Below are positions 11,092 through 23,502 of a stretch of DNA of 64,000 nucleotides, in pieces. This DNA is from Begonia masoniana. Taxonomy: Eukaryota; Streptophyta; Magnoliopsida; Cucurbitales; Begoniaceae. The number at the start of each line of letters is the position of its first letter. The first letter of the stretch is position 1. Under the pieces are notes generated by a model. That model did not search any database. It was not told where the DNA came from and worked only from the letters and a program-made list of their open reading frames with translations. The stretch lies in assembly GCA_022432975.1 (NCBI GenBank), contig CM039502.1:28887133-28951132 (forward strand). Reading direction: 5' to 3'. The translations under genes and the position numbers were made by a program.

Positions 11092-12979
11092 TTAGAAATT
11101 GTTTGCTGTTAAAATGGTTGCCAAAAGCCCTGATGTGACGATGAGAAATGGTAAGAAGGGAGATAGTATAGCAGTTGAGCTTGGACTTCCAGTTGGTTCT
11201 GGACCATAAACTGAGGAATCGGTGGGTGTGCTTATGGTTGGAGTAGTAGTGGTTGGGGTGGTGGGAATTACTGGCGTCGGGATCACAGGTGAAGTTGTGC
11301 TGCATTCATATGTAAGTTAGATTTTCTTTTGCCTTTTTTCCCCATTCTCCATTTGATTAAATCAAATAAATGACTGAAAAGCTTACCTGGGTGTTGTTCT
11401 AGGTGATGCATAGTGGCAGTTATCATGACCTGCGATGATACAGAAAAAAGAAATTCAGAGTTCAATTCAAACTTCACTGAAATTTGAATCTTAAGATATA
11501 TTGTGGAGAAAATTGATCAGATGAATAGTTTTGTTGGGTATTCTTAATGAGGTGTTTGGTTCTTGCAAAATAAGAAAACTTTTGGTGGATTTTATATTAG
11601 CAATAGTTTTCTCTGAACAGAAAACAAAGAAAAGAAATTTGAAACATTTTTCAATTGACTTAAGAAAATTCATTATTATTCTATGAAAGTATATTTAAAA
11701 GCATGTTTGGGTACCTTGTTTCTAGTAAAACTCGAAACAAACAGCCACTTGATATATAATTCTTGGCTCAAAATGGGAGAGTAGTTGAAAGAAATGAAAG
11801 GGAGTTTTGTGTTGGAAGTAGCATGATTTGGTTGAATCTACTGTAGGTTTTGAGCACTAAATAATGTTGAAATCTTAATATGAAAATCCATACTTGGATC
11901 AGCTGTGGAAAGTTGTGCAGTTCCACCAAAAACACAGCTTGCAGGCACAGGATTCTTCTGGTAGTAATCATTAAAGGCATAAGAAGCATGGTCTCTCACA
12001 GTATTTGGCTCATAACAACCAGCACCTTGTTGGATTGCTGAGCAGTCTGCACCACCATAGCCACAGGCATAGTCAAGAGCCACTTGAAGAGCGGTTGGTG
12101 AAGCTATTGAACTTGCTATACACCACGACCCACTGGCTGACACAGGTATTGTGGTGGGGGTGGCTGTGGTTGGTGTGGATGGGGTCACATATGGGTCCAT
12201 TGTTGTTGGCGCTGGAGGAGATATTGGGATCACGATGGGAGTTGGAGTCGTTGGGTTTATAATGGGAATTGTGTCCAACTGAGTAAGATATGCTGAAGGT
12301 GAGAAGGGTGTTTGAATTTCCTGATTTTGTGTAATTCTGTTTGTCTTGTTTTCTTCAGGAGAAGGGCTCTCTGAAGAACTTGAACCTGAAGAGAGCAAAA
12401 CAAGGTGAGTTTTAGCTTTCCGTGTTATTGAAACTTTTTTTTTTTGTGTTCAAGAAAGATGTGAATTTTGCAGGGTAGCTTCCAAATAATTCTTTTGAGT
12501 TGTTTTATTGCAAATCTGTTTTTTTTAGGAAGATTATCTCTAGGCACGTTTCCCCGATGTTTTCTTTAAGATATGAAACATAACTTTGTATCATAGATAA
12601 GCAAATTAAACTTCACTGCATGTTTTACCCATGTTTTATTTTTGATATGAAACGAAACTAGTAATCCAAGATGGAAAATTGCTAGAAAGATGAGATTTTT
12701 CGGAGACAGGAAAACAAAATAATCAAGAAGTAGATATCAACTAAACAAATGAAGGAATTTGGATGTGGGTGCCTATTTTTACGTTCATGTGAACATGAAC
12801 AATTATTGGTATCCGATTAGAAGCATGAATGACATTGGTGACGCTAATATTTCTAATGTAAAAATAGATGATATCTTTTTTACGGATTCTTCAAGTGAGG
12901 AAATACAACAGCAATAACCTGAATTGAGAAAAATGCAGAAGGAAAGAAGAATGAAACACCAAAGACTTCCGGTGCCCAT
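11092..12979 (-). CDS. GPI-anchored X8-domain protein (callose-binding PDCB-like)
   Basis: Four exons on the minus strand join in phase: 12919-12979, 11894-12385, 11387-11429, 11092-11299 (804 nt, 267 residues). Residues 1-21 are a signal peptide (MGTGSLWCFILLSF..). A long Ser/Pro/Thr linker follows to about 105. An X8/CBM43 domain at about 107-190 has WC at 108-109, the GYGGADC and YAFNDYYQ motifs, and six cysteines (109, 128, 135, 144, 171, 189). A Thr/Pro linker and a hydrophobic tail (LSPFLPFLIVTSGLLATIL) fit a GPI-anchor signal. X8 proteins of this kind bind beta-1,3-glucan at the wall or plasmodesmata. The exact paralog is not resolved. An in-frame upstream ATG (13024) exists, but the chosen start gives a better signal peptide. 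Confidence 0.88.
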
Positions 12980-13537
12980 TATCGGATTTCTTTCGAGATT
13001 GAGGAATGGACGGAGGAGCAACAACAGATGAGCGAAGACTTATTCAAAAACAGGAAGCTCTGATGGAGTCATGGCAAAGAAGAGGTAAACCTTTTAACTC
13101 TTATCTGTTTTTATATTTACATAATAATCTTGAAGAATCATAGCTTTCTTTAGCGGGGGAAGAACAGGATGAGAGAATATAGAAAACTTGAGAAAGCAGG
13201 CAATTGGGTAGATGGAAATCTGAAGCAAGGGAAGGTGTAGAAAAAGGAAAAAGAATATGAAGATGGACAGGGAAAAGAGTGATTTCTTGTTGGGTATTCA
13301 AATCTAATCTTGTTCTTTCTTTTTTCACTATATTCATGGTACTTACATCAAAAGCTCCAGTGTTGGAGAGACAGATCTTTACGCACGGATTCCATCCTCA
13401 GGTTTTGTAGTTAAGAATATTGTCCCCTTGTCCATGTTAGAACTTTGTTCTATGGGTGTAATAGCGGGTGTTAAAAAAAAAACAGATCAAAAAAAGAAGT
13501 ATTTTTTTAATACAATTAATTGTTAAATAAATTAGCC
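12980..13537. other. Upstream region of the X8 gene
   Basis: Holds the presumed 5' UTR and promoter of the minus-strand gene. No clear TATA box, and no additional gene was recognised. Confidence 0.4.
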
Positions 13538-13640
13538 TTCCCATCGGGGTCAGGATTCTCTGGTGCTAGGTTCAAGTCTCCTGGGCTAGGCTTTGGGCAC
13601 ATTGGGCCTTTCTATCTAGATGTTTTGCAGAGAAAGCCAC
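13538..13640 (+). repeat. SINE-like remnant with a pol III B-box
   Basis: GGTTCAAGTCTCC near 13570 matches the internal B-box (GGTTCRANNC) of tRNA-derived SINEs, with a possible A-box-like TAGCCTTCCCATCGG upstream. No target duplication or poly-A/T tail is obvious, so this is tentative. It could be a chance match. Confidence 0.3.
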
Positions 13641-13671
13641 CTAGCTTAGTGGGAACAAAAACATTTTATCG

Positions 13672-14155
13672 GAGGTAGAGGTGAAATCAGTCTGGTTTAG
13701 TTCAGTTTCACCCCAATTGAAACCGAACCAATCGGCTCGGCTTCAGATTTTTTGAAACCGAAACCGAAACCGACCCGATTGGGCCTCGGAACAAGACATG
13801 AACTGGACCGATATTTTTGGTTTTGCTTGAATCGATTTTGGTTCGGTTTCGGTTCTCGATTTTTGCTGGTTTAAACTTGGTTTTGTGTCAATTTTTTCCA
13901 GTTTCAACTTGGTTTTGACCGATTTGGTTCTATAATTTGTAATTTTCAATATATATTTTAAAAAATCATATAAATATTATAAATTCAATTTGATTCGATT
14001 CAATTTGGTTTTGATCAATTTTTGGAAGGAGCAATCGAGGACCGAACCGAAAGTTTTGGTTCGGTTACAAAATCAGTTTTCCCAAGATTGAAACCCAAAT
14101 CGAATTGAGTTTTTCAGTTTGGTTTTCGGTTTTAACGGAACGATTTCCACCCTTA
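13672..14155. mobile_element. Degenerate MITE-like palindrome
   Basis: The ends are AGAGGTGAAATC on the left and GATTTCCACCCTTA on the right, imperfect inverted repeats. The interior is full of GAAACCGAAACCGA / TTTCGGTTCGG stretches in opposite orientation in the two halves, a pattern seen in plant hAT-like MITEs. No clean 8-bp target duplication was found. Confidence 0.4.
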
Positions 14156-15686
14156 ATTATAGCTTAGGGCACAACTTCAGATATGATGTTTTTGGCTTGG
14201 AATTGGATTGGACAATACAGTTTGCCGTGGCCGCTAAGATCCCAACATTAAAAATTGGTATGAACAATCTTCCATCGACCAACCAATGCGTATTGCCTGA
14301 AACCCATCTTTTTTCTTTTTGGGTAGAAATCTAGAGTCTTAGCCGCTTCTCAACTGAAAATAGTTTCCTAGAAGAATATACCAAAAAGAGAGGCAAAGAA
14401 GTGTGTACATGAAAGGCGTGGTAATGGATCCTCCCGTCGATGGTCAGTCTTAAATGGTACTACATCTCAGGCCCTCTTTTGTTTGACCCACGTTTGCTGA
14501 AGACTGATCTACATAATTATATTCTTTTAGTTCTAGTGTTATCGAAAAGTTAGAATTAGTTATGCCCTGTAAACTTTCTCTAGTAATGATTTACCGTTGG
14601 GGCTACATATTTTAACTAGACTGAAGAAGTAAAGCAAATAGAATGTAATAAGACAAATCTGAAGTAGATTAGATCAACTATGCGAGCCAAAACCTTATAA
14701 ACGTATGAACTCTAGCAGAAACATAACAAAAAGAAAAACCTAATTTCTCAACCATACCAAAATGCTCTGACAATCATGTAGTATATTTAGCACCATCTAA
14801 TTATATTTAGACGACCTAATTAACTACAAAATGTTTCACATAAATCTAATGTCATCTTAAATAACAAAGGTCAAACAAGTGATTTTTGGAACAATCCACA
14901 ACATGTGACAGAATTTGTAACAAGTCACTCAACACCAGTTACTTCTACTTTGCTCTTACAAAAGTTTTTCACCACGGATACAAGTTTTACGAGATATAAG
15001 AACACTAACACATTTTTTACCTTCTGGTACACAACAAGGAGAGTCTGAGTAATTTTAAAAATATTGATGACTATTGAATGTTTGAGGGAAAAATGTGTTG
15101 TGGCAGTATGAAAAACGATAAGACCTGCGCATTGGGCATTATCACAGAATAATACCACGAATTATTGAATATAATGACTAAAAGTAGGATAACTAATATG
15201 CAAAAATACAAAACCCATAATTTATATTCCTCAAATCCCACATGCAATCGAAGCACGAATGCAAAAATCTCTAGGTTCTTTTTTTGGTTTTATTTAACTG
15301 ATGGGTCCCCTTGTCATAACTGATAAACTTCACAAATATTTCTTTCCCATCTTATGACAAGGTAACTCCAATCCTATTGAATTTATGCAGAAGTCAAAAT
15401 CTGTCATTATGTATAAGTTCTTTCCATTCTTGAGAATTTTCATTATCTGCACTTGTTTTGTGTATAATAATCATAAATATAATATATCTTGTATAAATGT
15501 ATTTGACCTTGATGATAACTTGAGTTTTTTCTTGAAATGGATATCAGTTAAATTGTGATATTGTGATAATGCAAGATATATTTTAGGATAAAGTTAAAAA
15601 AGATGGAAGTAGTGAAAAGCTAACTTTAAACGGTTTTCATTACCAATAACACAAACACCCATTAACAATAACACACACCCTTGTCC
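14156..15686. other. AT-rich region with no recognised feature
   Basis: Only short chance frames and AT-rich simple sequence. No splice-compatible coding signal was recognised. Confidence 0.5.
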
Positions 15687-16353
15687 TGTCACGACCTCAA
15701 GGTGAAGCTAGACAAAAACACTACATCGAGCGACCCGATCTTTGGAGAAAACCCGATCGCTCAGCGTAAGACTATGTTTACAGTTAAAAGCTTAAATTTA
15801 AACTGAACCCTGACCCACAAAAGTTAGTCAAAATTTACATAGCGATCACATAAAAATAAGATAATGTAAGTCAAATAATTCAACAAAATACTGTACAGAA
15901 AATGCAATACCAAACACCTAATAATTTATACAAACCAGAGATAAAACAATAAAATAACAAAGAATTTCTCAACCGTACGAAGAATAATATTAGAAAAAAA
16001 AAATAAAAATAAAGAGGAGAACCAAGAACGGAATCACTCCTCGGGGAGCAACATCACCAACAGTTTCCACAAGCCTAACTTGAGAAAAGAAGGGAGTCTT
16101 TTGGGGTAAGGATTAACTCAGTATGTAACTCTATACTGTACTTAAATGCATGTAAAAATTAGTTTTATTATTTCAGTTCAAAATCATAAAACAGTTATAA
16201 AATACAGTGCATGAGTTTACATTGAAAATTATTTTCTTTTAATTTCAAAATAGGCTCCTAAAGCCAAGGATTTACAAATCATCAAAAATTTTTATACCAA
16301 TTTAAAACAGACTCAACAAATCATAGGTGAGAGAGATTCGAAAGCATTGCTAC
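15687..16353. repeat. Unclassified LTR-like sequence hosting K and C
   Basis: TGTCACGACCTCAAGG at 15687 resembles the TGTNACGACC starts of the Ty3/gypsy LTRs here. The sequence resumes at 18507-18655 between K and C and again after 47716. I did not find a matching CA end or target duplication, so its identity and extent are open. Confidence 0.35.
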
Positions 16354-18506
16354 TGTCAGGACCCAATTCATTCCCCAGAACCAGACCCCGACGGGTTCTA
16401 CAGGATTCTCGAGGTGAGAAGCGGAGTCCTCCGAACTCACTTGCATGGATCCGTTTGAATTTAATCTATTCCGTTCTTTAACCTGACATATCAAATTAAG
16501 ATATTTCATATATTCCAAACAATATAAATATTCCAAACATATATACATTATACATTTCAATATTTATATCATTATCTGTCAGAATATTTACATTATGCGG
16601 AAGCTATTACAAAGTTATAGGTCACCACACGTGACCGTTCAAAAAGAGTTTATACAATTACTAAAACTAACTAATACCAGTCCCAACTCAAAAAGAATAC
16701 CATCTACCTCGATGGTTCGCCTATTCCTCTTTATCAACCTTATATTACTTTTGTTTTACCCTCTCGGTAAACGTTTTTGTTATCTGAAAAATATACAATA
16801 TCCACATAATGAACTTTACACCCAGCAAATAAGTCTAGTTATTATAATAACTAACTCAGACTCTATCAACACTATCTAGGACCATTCTCCATCCTCCACC
16901 TAATAGTGATTATTTTGAAATCTAAATTTTAATACAATCATGCTTTGAAATCCATGTCATTTTTATAAAATTGTTCGTATTCAACCTTTTAAAAATCTAT
17001 CAACCACTATTCAAACCATTTTCAACAATTAAATCAATCCAATGCAAATATAAATAAGTTTGCACGATTTAAAACCTTTTTTTTTTTATCAAATTTCCAA
17101 AAGCGACTTTTAATATTCAATTGTAAATGTCAAGATGCAATTCACTCTAAAATGATCATATATGACCATTACACACCCATACAAGTTTTCGGGCTTTCTT
17201 CGGTAGGGCTATATAATTCCTCTTGCATTGCTCTCTCTCGAGGTTTAGGGACTTTCAACTCAAGGAGGACATATAGTTAATTTCCTACTCAGTTTCATAG
17301 TAATAATCATTGCACACGAAGAGGCAAGTCCAGTCCATTGGGTTCCTGTGTTACCAAGACTTCCAACTTCCTCCTTCCTAAAATGCACGCTTTAAAACAT
17401 TTATAAAGTAAATGCTATGCCCGTTTAAAATAACGCAACCCACTCATGCAATTCATATTTAAAACCAATATGTTCAATTTAGTGTAAACCTCGTTTTCAA
17501 AATTTTACGTTTTAATATTTCAATAAAATCGGAAATAAACAATTTTTACAATTCATTATCTAATTTGCATAAAACGATATCAATTAATTACTTCAATCCA
17601 TCCAATCTCAACCAATCATTATAATTTCTAAACTTATCCAGAACCAAGGCAAAAATTTAAATTATCTTCACCTAATAATGCAATAAAGCATAAACTAATT
17701 ATTCTAAACGATAGATTTACTTACCGTATGTCGGTTTCTTCACTTTACACGAATTTTTTTCACCAAATCTATCGATTTTTGCACCAAAATACTTCTCTCA
17801 CTAAGATGAACAACTTTCTCTAAAGCATAAATTTTGAAAACTCCCAATTTCTCCTCCTTTTTCTATCTTTTCCCTTTCTCTCTTTCTCTTCTCTTTTCTT
17901 TTTCTTCTCTCTTCTTCTTCTCTGATTTTTCTTTTTTCTCCTTCACGTAATTCATTAAAGGACAGCCACCTCACCAAGTTAAAAATATTTTTAAGGGTAA
18001 ATTACTCTTTAATCATACTTTTTCCTTTAAAATGACCATTTAGCCCTCAATTTCTTAGAAAATAACCATGATTAATTAATAATCTTTAACCACAAATAGT
18101 TTTAATCTACCCAAATTAAATTAATTATAATCTAATTTACTTAATTAATAAAAATAAAAATCTGAAAATCGTATTTTTTTAAACGGCAACCGATTGATCG
18201 CCTACATCAGCCGATCGATCGGTACTGCCCCTAATCCGAACCCTTTCATTTTTCAAAAAGGGACGATCGATCAGCACCCTCTCGGGTCCAAGCTCCTTAT
18301 TTCGACCAAAATGGCGATCGATTGCCTATCTTAGGCGATCGATAGACCCTGTTTTGAAATTTAACAATTTTTCAAATTGTCAAATTTTACCTCTTAATGT
18401 ATCCTTTCTACAATACAACTTATATTTATATATCATTCATATATATAAATATCCACAATTACATCATTGTCCATAAAGTGTTAAAAATTCAAACCATTAC
18501 AGCTAC
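16349..18506. mobile_element. Solo LTR K
   Basis: A 2148-bp TG..CA unit (16354-18501) starting TGTCAGGACCC and ending CCATTACA, flanked by GCTAC at 16349-16353 and 18502-18506. There is no internal coding region, so it is a solo LTR. It contains several CGATCGATC palindromes near 18185-18350. Confidence 0.8.
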
Positions 18507-18655
18507 ATACATAGGTAGCTATAATTAAACTAAGCCTCTACTTTGTTTCATTTGAAAAACAATCATAGTGAAAAATGAGGGTCACACAAAGACCCCTCCG
18601 ACACACTATCAGAGAAAGTCAACGAGTCTGAAAGAAATGAAAGTGACAGAGATTC

Positions 18656-21350
18656 TGTAACGCCCCCGAACCCGACCCGGCTCGGTGCGCTACTTTGCTA
18701 AGCTATCCCGCGTTTAAAACGACGTTTAAAATAATTTTTGATAAAATTTTGACTCAGTTTTCGGGTTTCTCGACCCTCGATTTTTGTTGGAAAACGTGCC
18801 CAAAATACGTTTAAAATATGTCGGAAAATGTCGGGTCAAAACATGGTAGAAATAGGAATTTAAAAAAAAAAATTTAAAAAAAGTGCTGGGTGCGATCGGG
18901 CCTCCTCGGGTTTTTCGGCCAAAAATGCAATTTTTTTCACTTTTTTTCAACTTTCATCACTTTTCTTCATTTTTCAACAAGCCAAACACCTCCAAAAATT
19001 CTAAAATTTTTACCACACGATCCCGACACCCTTAACTCCGTGTAGCGTAAAAATCTTGAAAAACTGACTTAAAACGGTAATAAAGAAAAATAGAGAAACT
19101 AAACCCGACGTAGATTATTTTAAAACCAAAACGAGCGGCATAACGCCTAAAATTCTATAAACCAAAACATGAAAACATATAGTTTCAAATGACCATTATT
19201 TATACACAAACCAGCCCTCAAAACACTGATCATAATAATCTAAAAATACTTACAAAACTATCTACATCAAACTCCCACAAACTACCCGAGGAAGTGGTCA
19301 TGACGCCCTGACAATAGCCCGCACCGGCATACCCCGTACTCCTCCGACTGCTGTCTAGTCCTGGGCTGTCTCCTCTACCTCACCTGTGTAAAACTCGTCA
19401 CCTACACTATAGAACACAAAAATTAAGCCTAACGCTTAGCAAGTAGGGAAAAAAGGCACAGTACATAAACAAATGCTCAACTCAACCCTAACATGCAGTT
19501 TCTACACACTCTGTTGTATTCATTTCATTCTGGTTGCATTTATCTTTCACTTGCGTGTGAATCAAGTAGGCACACGCCCCAACACAATCCAGGACGGCCA
19601 CACCTTGACCCACGGAGCAAGATCGGAGGCACACATCCTAAACAATCCGGAACGGTCATACCGAATCTCCTCCCATCGATCGTAGAATCCTCAGTGTGCC
19701 TTCAAGCACGAACATGTCGAGGCATTCATACTTCCGACACGTTACGTAATTTTTCTCTAATAGAATCCCTCTCGGGGTGCTCCAACGAGCAACTTGCCCG
19801 ACGAGGCTATTCTACTCGAGACCAAGTTGCATATCCATTTTCTTTATCTTACATTTCATCTTCACCACTCAAACATGCCAAACCCGTGATTTCGTAGTTA
19901 GAAAACAATGATGCATGACACAAATCAAAACACAACAACCAAGCAGCCAATCCCTACCGTTCTATGGTGTAGGCCCAAAGGCAACAAACATGCATCCACC
20001 ACTGTAACGCCCCCGAACCCGACCCGGCTCGGTGCGCTACGTTTGCTAACAGCCCGCGTTTAAAATCTACGTGTTAAAATAATTTTTGATAAACTTTTGA
20101 CTCAGTTTGTCGGGTTTCTCACCCTCATTGTTGTTGGAAAACGTCCCAAAATACGTTTAAAATATTGCGAAATTCGGGTCAAAACAGGTAGAATAGAATT
20201 TAAAAAAAAAAAATTTAAAAAAAGTGCTGGTGCGATCGGTCCTCCTCGGGTTTTTTTTTTTTCGGCCAAAATGCAATTTTTTTTTTCACTTTTTTTCAAC
20301 TTTCATGCACTTTTCTTCTTCATTTTCAACAGCCCAACACCCCAAAAATTCTAAAATTTTTACCACACGATCCCGACACCCTTAACTCCGTGTAGCGTAA
20401 AAATCTTGAAAAACTGACTTAAAACGGTAATAAAGAAAAATAGAGAAACTAAACCCGACGTAGATTATTTTAAAACCAAAACGAGCGGCATAACGCCTAA
20501 AATTCTATAAACCAAACATGAAAACATATAGTTTCAAATGACCATTATTTATACACAAACCAGCCCTCAAAACACTGATCATAATAATCTAAAAATACTT
20601 ACAAAACTATCTACATCAAACTCCCACAAACTACCCGAGGAAGTGGTCATGACGCCCTGACAATAGCCCGCACCGGCATACCCGTACTCCTCCGACTGCT
20701 GTCTAGTCCTGGGCTGTCTCCTCTACCTCACCTGTGTAAAACTCGTCACCTACACTATAGAACACAAAAATTAAGCCTAACGCTTAGCAAGTAGGGAAAA
20801 AAGGCACAGTACATAAACAAATGCTCAACTCAACCCTAACATGCAGTTTCTACACACTCTGTTGTATTCATTTCATTCTGGTTGCATTTATCTTTCACTT
20901 GCGTGTGAATCAAGTAGGCACACGCCCCAACACAATCCAGGACGGCCACACCTTGACCCACGGAGCAAGATCGGAGGCACACATCCTAAACAATCCGGAA
21001 CGGTCATACCGAATCTCCTCCCATCGATCGTAGAATCCTCAGTGTGCCTTCAAGCACGAACATGTCGAGGCATTCATACTTCCGACACGTTACGTAATTT
21101 TTCTCTAATAGAATCCCTCTCGGGGTGCTCCAACGAGCAACTTGCCCGACGAGGCTATTCTACTCGAGACCAAGTTGCATATCCATTTTCTTTATCTTAC
21201 ATTTCATCTTCACCACTCAAACATGCCAAACCCGTGATTTCGTAGTTAGAAAACAATGATGCATGACACAAATCAAAACACAACAACCAAGCAGCCAATC
21301 CCTACCGTTCTATGGTGTAGGCCCAAAGGCAACAAACATGCATCCACCAC
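18656..21350. repeat. 1.35-kb tandem duplication of the C LTR fragment
   Basis: Copy 1 is 18656-20002 and copy 2 is 20003-21350. Both start TGTAACGCCCCCG and both stop at CATCCACCAC, exactly where element A begins. The last kilobase is almost identical. The first 340 bp of copy 2 differ by many small indels. Confidence 0.9.
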
Positions 21351-23467
21351 TGTAACGCCCCGAGTCCTCTGAACCCAGTTCGTTACACATAATCCGAACA
21401 TAACTGAGAAACTTTGGACCAAAATTAAAACTTCGCTCGAAAGTCAAAATTTGACATTTTTCTAAAATCTCAAAACATTTAAAAATCTTACAGCAGAAAT
21501 TCTTTTGAGCGAAACAGAATTAAGCAGAGCTATAAAACAATGTTTGAATAATCAGTTAAAATATTAACAAATAATTCGGCCAAAAGAGATCAAGGCTTAA
21601 GCGTGAAAACTTGAAAATCGTAAGAGTCAAACACATCCGCCGATAAGCAAAGTCAACGAAAAGGAGGCGGAAACAGAAACTGAAGGCTTCCAGCGATCAC
21701 AAAACGACAAAACTTATTATACACTTCTACCGATGACGTAAGCCGGATGATTCATTCATCTAACTCACACCGATCACAAAACGACAAACTTATTATACAC
21801 TTCTACCGATGACGTAAGCCGGATGATTCACTCATCTAACTCACACCGATCACAAAACGACAAAAGCCTTCACTCACAAAACAAAAACACATCGCCCGAT
21901 CACTAAACGACAAATTTACTTCCTACATCTTTCGATGGCTTTTACTGAAGTCATCATCCGATGGTCTCTACTGAAGACATCTTCCAATGGCTTCTACTGA
22001 AGACATCTTCCGATGACGTCAGTCGGATGATTCAATCCTCCAACATCTGCCGGCGGACAAAACACCCAACTTCTACCGATAGACCAAAAAGAGACTCTAA
22101 TAAAGAGCAAACCCGACTGCTAAACGATTTTTGTACATTTTGCTGAAATCATTCTGATCAACAAAAATCTACAATTCTTAAAATTCAGAATAGCAAGCTA
22201 TAATCGAAATCAAATCATATTTCTAAATCCAGAAAGGAAGATCACAGAAGCGTTAAAAGAAGTATCAAACTTCTACTATCATCAAAATTCTCAGAACACT
22301 TCATCAGAATACCTAACCACCGAAAACTCTCATTCAGACAAAAGTTAAACCGCCTCATCAGAGCACCTAACCGTAGCATAGAAGTGCTCCTCCAACTTCA
22401 CCTATTCCTCAGTAAACTCAGGGAATTCACCTGTTGAAAGCTCAGCACCTACATCACAAAACTCATCTATTAGCCTAATGCAAAGTAAGTAAAGCAGTAA
22501 TGAATGAAATGCTGAACATAAATTCCTAATCATGCAAATTTCTACTTTCTCATCTCAATTGCATATGCATTCATTTCTGATCTGATCCCCTTGTGAAATT
22601 AGGAGTTGGATCACTTCCCCCAAAGTCATACGTCCTCTCTCTTGATTAAGGGGCGGACTAGTTCCCTTAACAAACTGTTCAGATCCTCTTGTGAAATTGG
22701 GGTTTGGATCACTTCCCCCAAAGTCATACATCATCTCTCTTGATTAAGGGGCGGATTATTTCCCTTAACAACTGTTACAGTCTGTTCATTTCTTACCTTG
22801 CCATTTCATGTAAACTCATTTTCGTATATTTTCAAAATATGATGCATGACATACAAACACAATCAAGCATACACAATCCTACTGTTTTGTGATGTAGGCC
22901 CGAAGGTACAAGCATACTTCACTTACCTGTTTCCCTGAAAAAGTTCGGTTTCAACTACTTTGGAAGCCTTGCTCACCTAAAGTCATAAACAGAATACCAA
23001 TTAGATTCTTCACTGGCCTCATCCCATACCATTCAGAAACCCTAGGAACTAGTTTGGGACTCTGTCCTATGCGCATTCCCGATTCATACGAGACCCGACT
23101 CAACTCTTACGCCCTGCATTTCCTAGGAACATGCATCTACGATACTCCTCTATCGTCTATAATCATAATGTAGTAAGTTACCTCAGTAAAACTCACCTAA
23201 GTCGAAGGGAAAATCTGAGAAGAATCTCCTAGCGCACTTTGCTGAGCTGAGGAGCTGAGAGTTGAAAATGATTTGGGAAACAGTGGCGGCTACAGTGCAT
23301 TAAACCCAAAACCTCTTTCCTTAAATACGTTATCCACATTTAAAATTTTCAATTATCCTTATGCCCTCGCATAGTCAACCATTAACCCTACTTTTATTAT
23401 TACCAAATAAAGTGTGCCATTAATTTATAAAGAATAGAGAACTAGTTCAATAGAACCGGGTGTTACA
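21351..23467 (-). mobile_element. Element A 3' LTR
   Basis: TGTAACGCCCCGAGTCC start and GGGTGTTACA end (plus-strand reading). Next to it, 23468-23485 read on the minus strand is the purine-rich TTTTGAGGAGGGTAGAT, the polypurine tract. A TATA-like TATTTAA in sense lies at 23331-23337. It holds two tandem copies (about 100 bp) of a CTTGATTAAGGGGCGGA-containing segment at 22580-22780. Confidence 0.88.
22448..22926 (-). other. Splice-like module, element A 3' LTR
   Basis: In sense, CAG|GTAAGT begins the putative intron at 22926 and GATGTAG|GTGC ends it at 22449 (478 bp). The arm at 22884-22898 (GTTTTGTGATGTAGG on plus) is a perfect 15-bp inverted repeat of 22448-22462. A branch-like TAGGCTAATAG lies just upstream of the acceptor. 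The 5' LTR copy at 42965-43443 has the same size and pairing. Confidence 0.6.
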
Positions 23468-23502
23468 ATCTACCCTCCTCAAAAGATTTTTGTCCTCAAA
23501 AT

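Noticed and set aside
11066..11305. 79-codon minus-strand ORF
   Set aside because: Out-of-frame reading of the last X8 exon.
19473..21245. Paired 70- and 134-codon plus-strand ORFs in both C copies
   Set aside because: Identical only because the DNA is duplicated; they lie in a non-coding LTR, overlap each other in different frames and lack any family motif.
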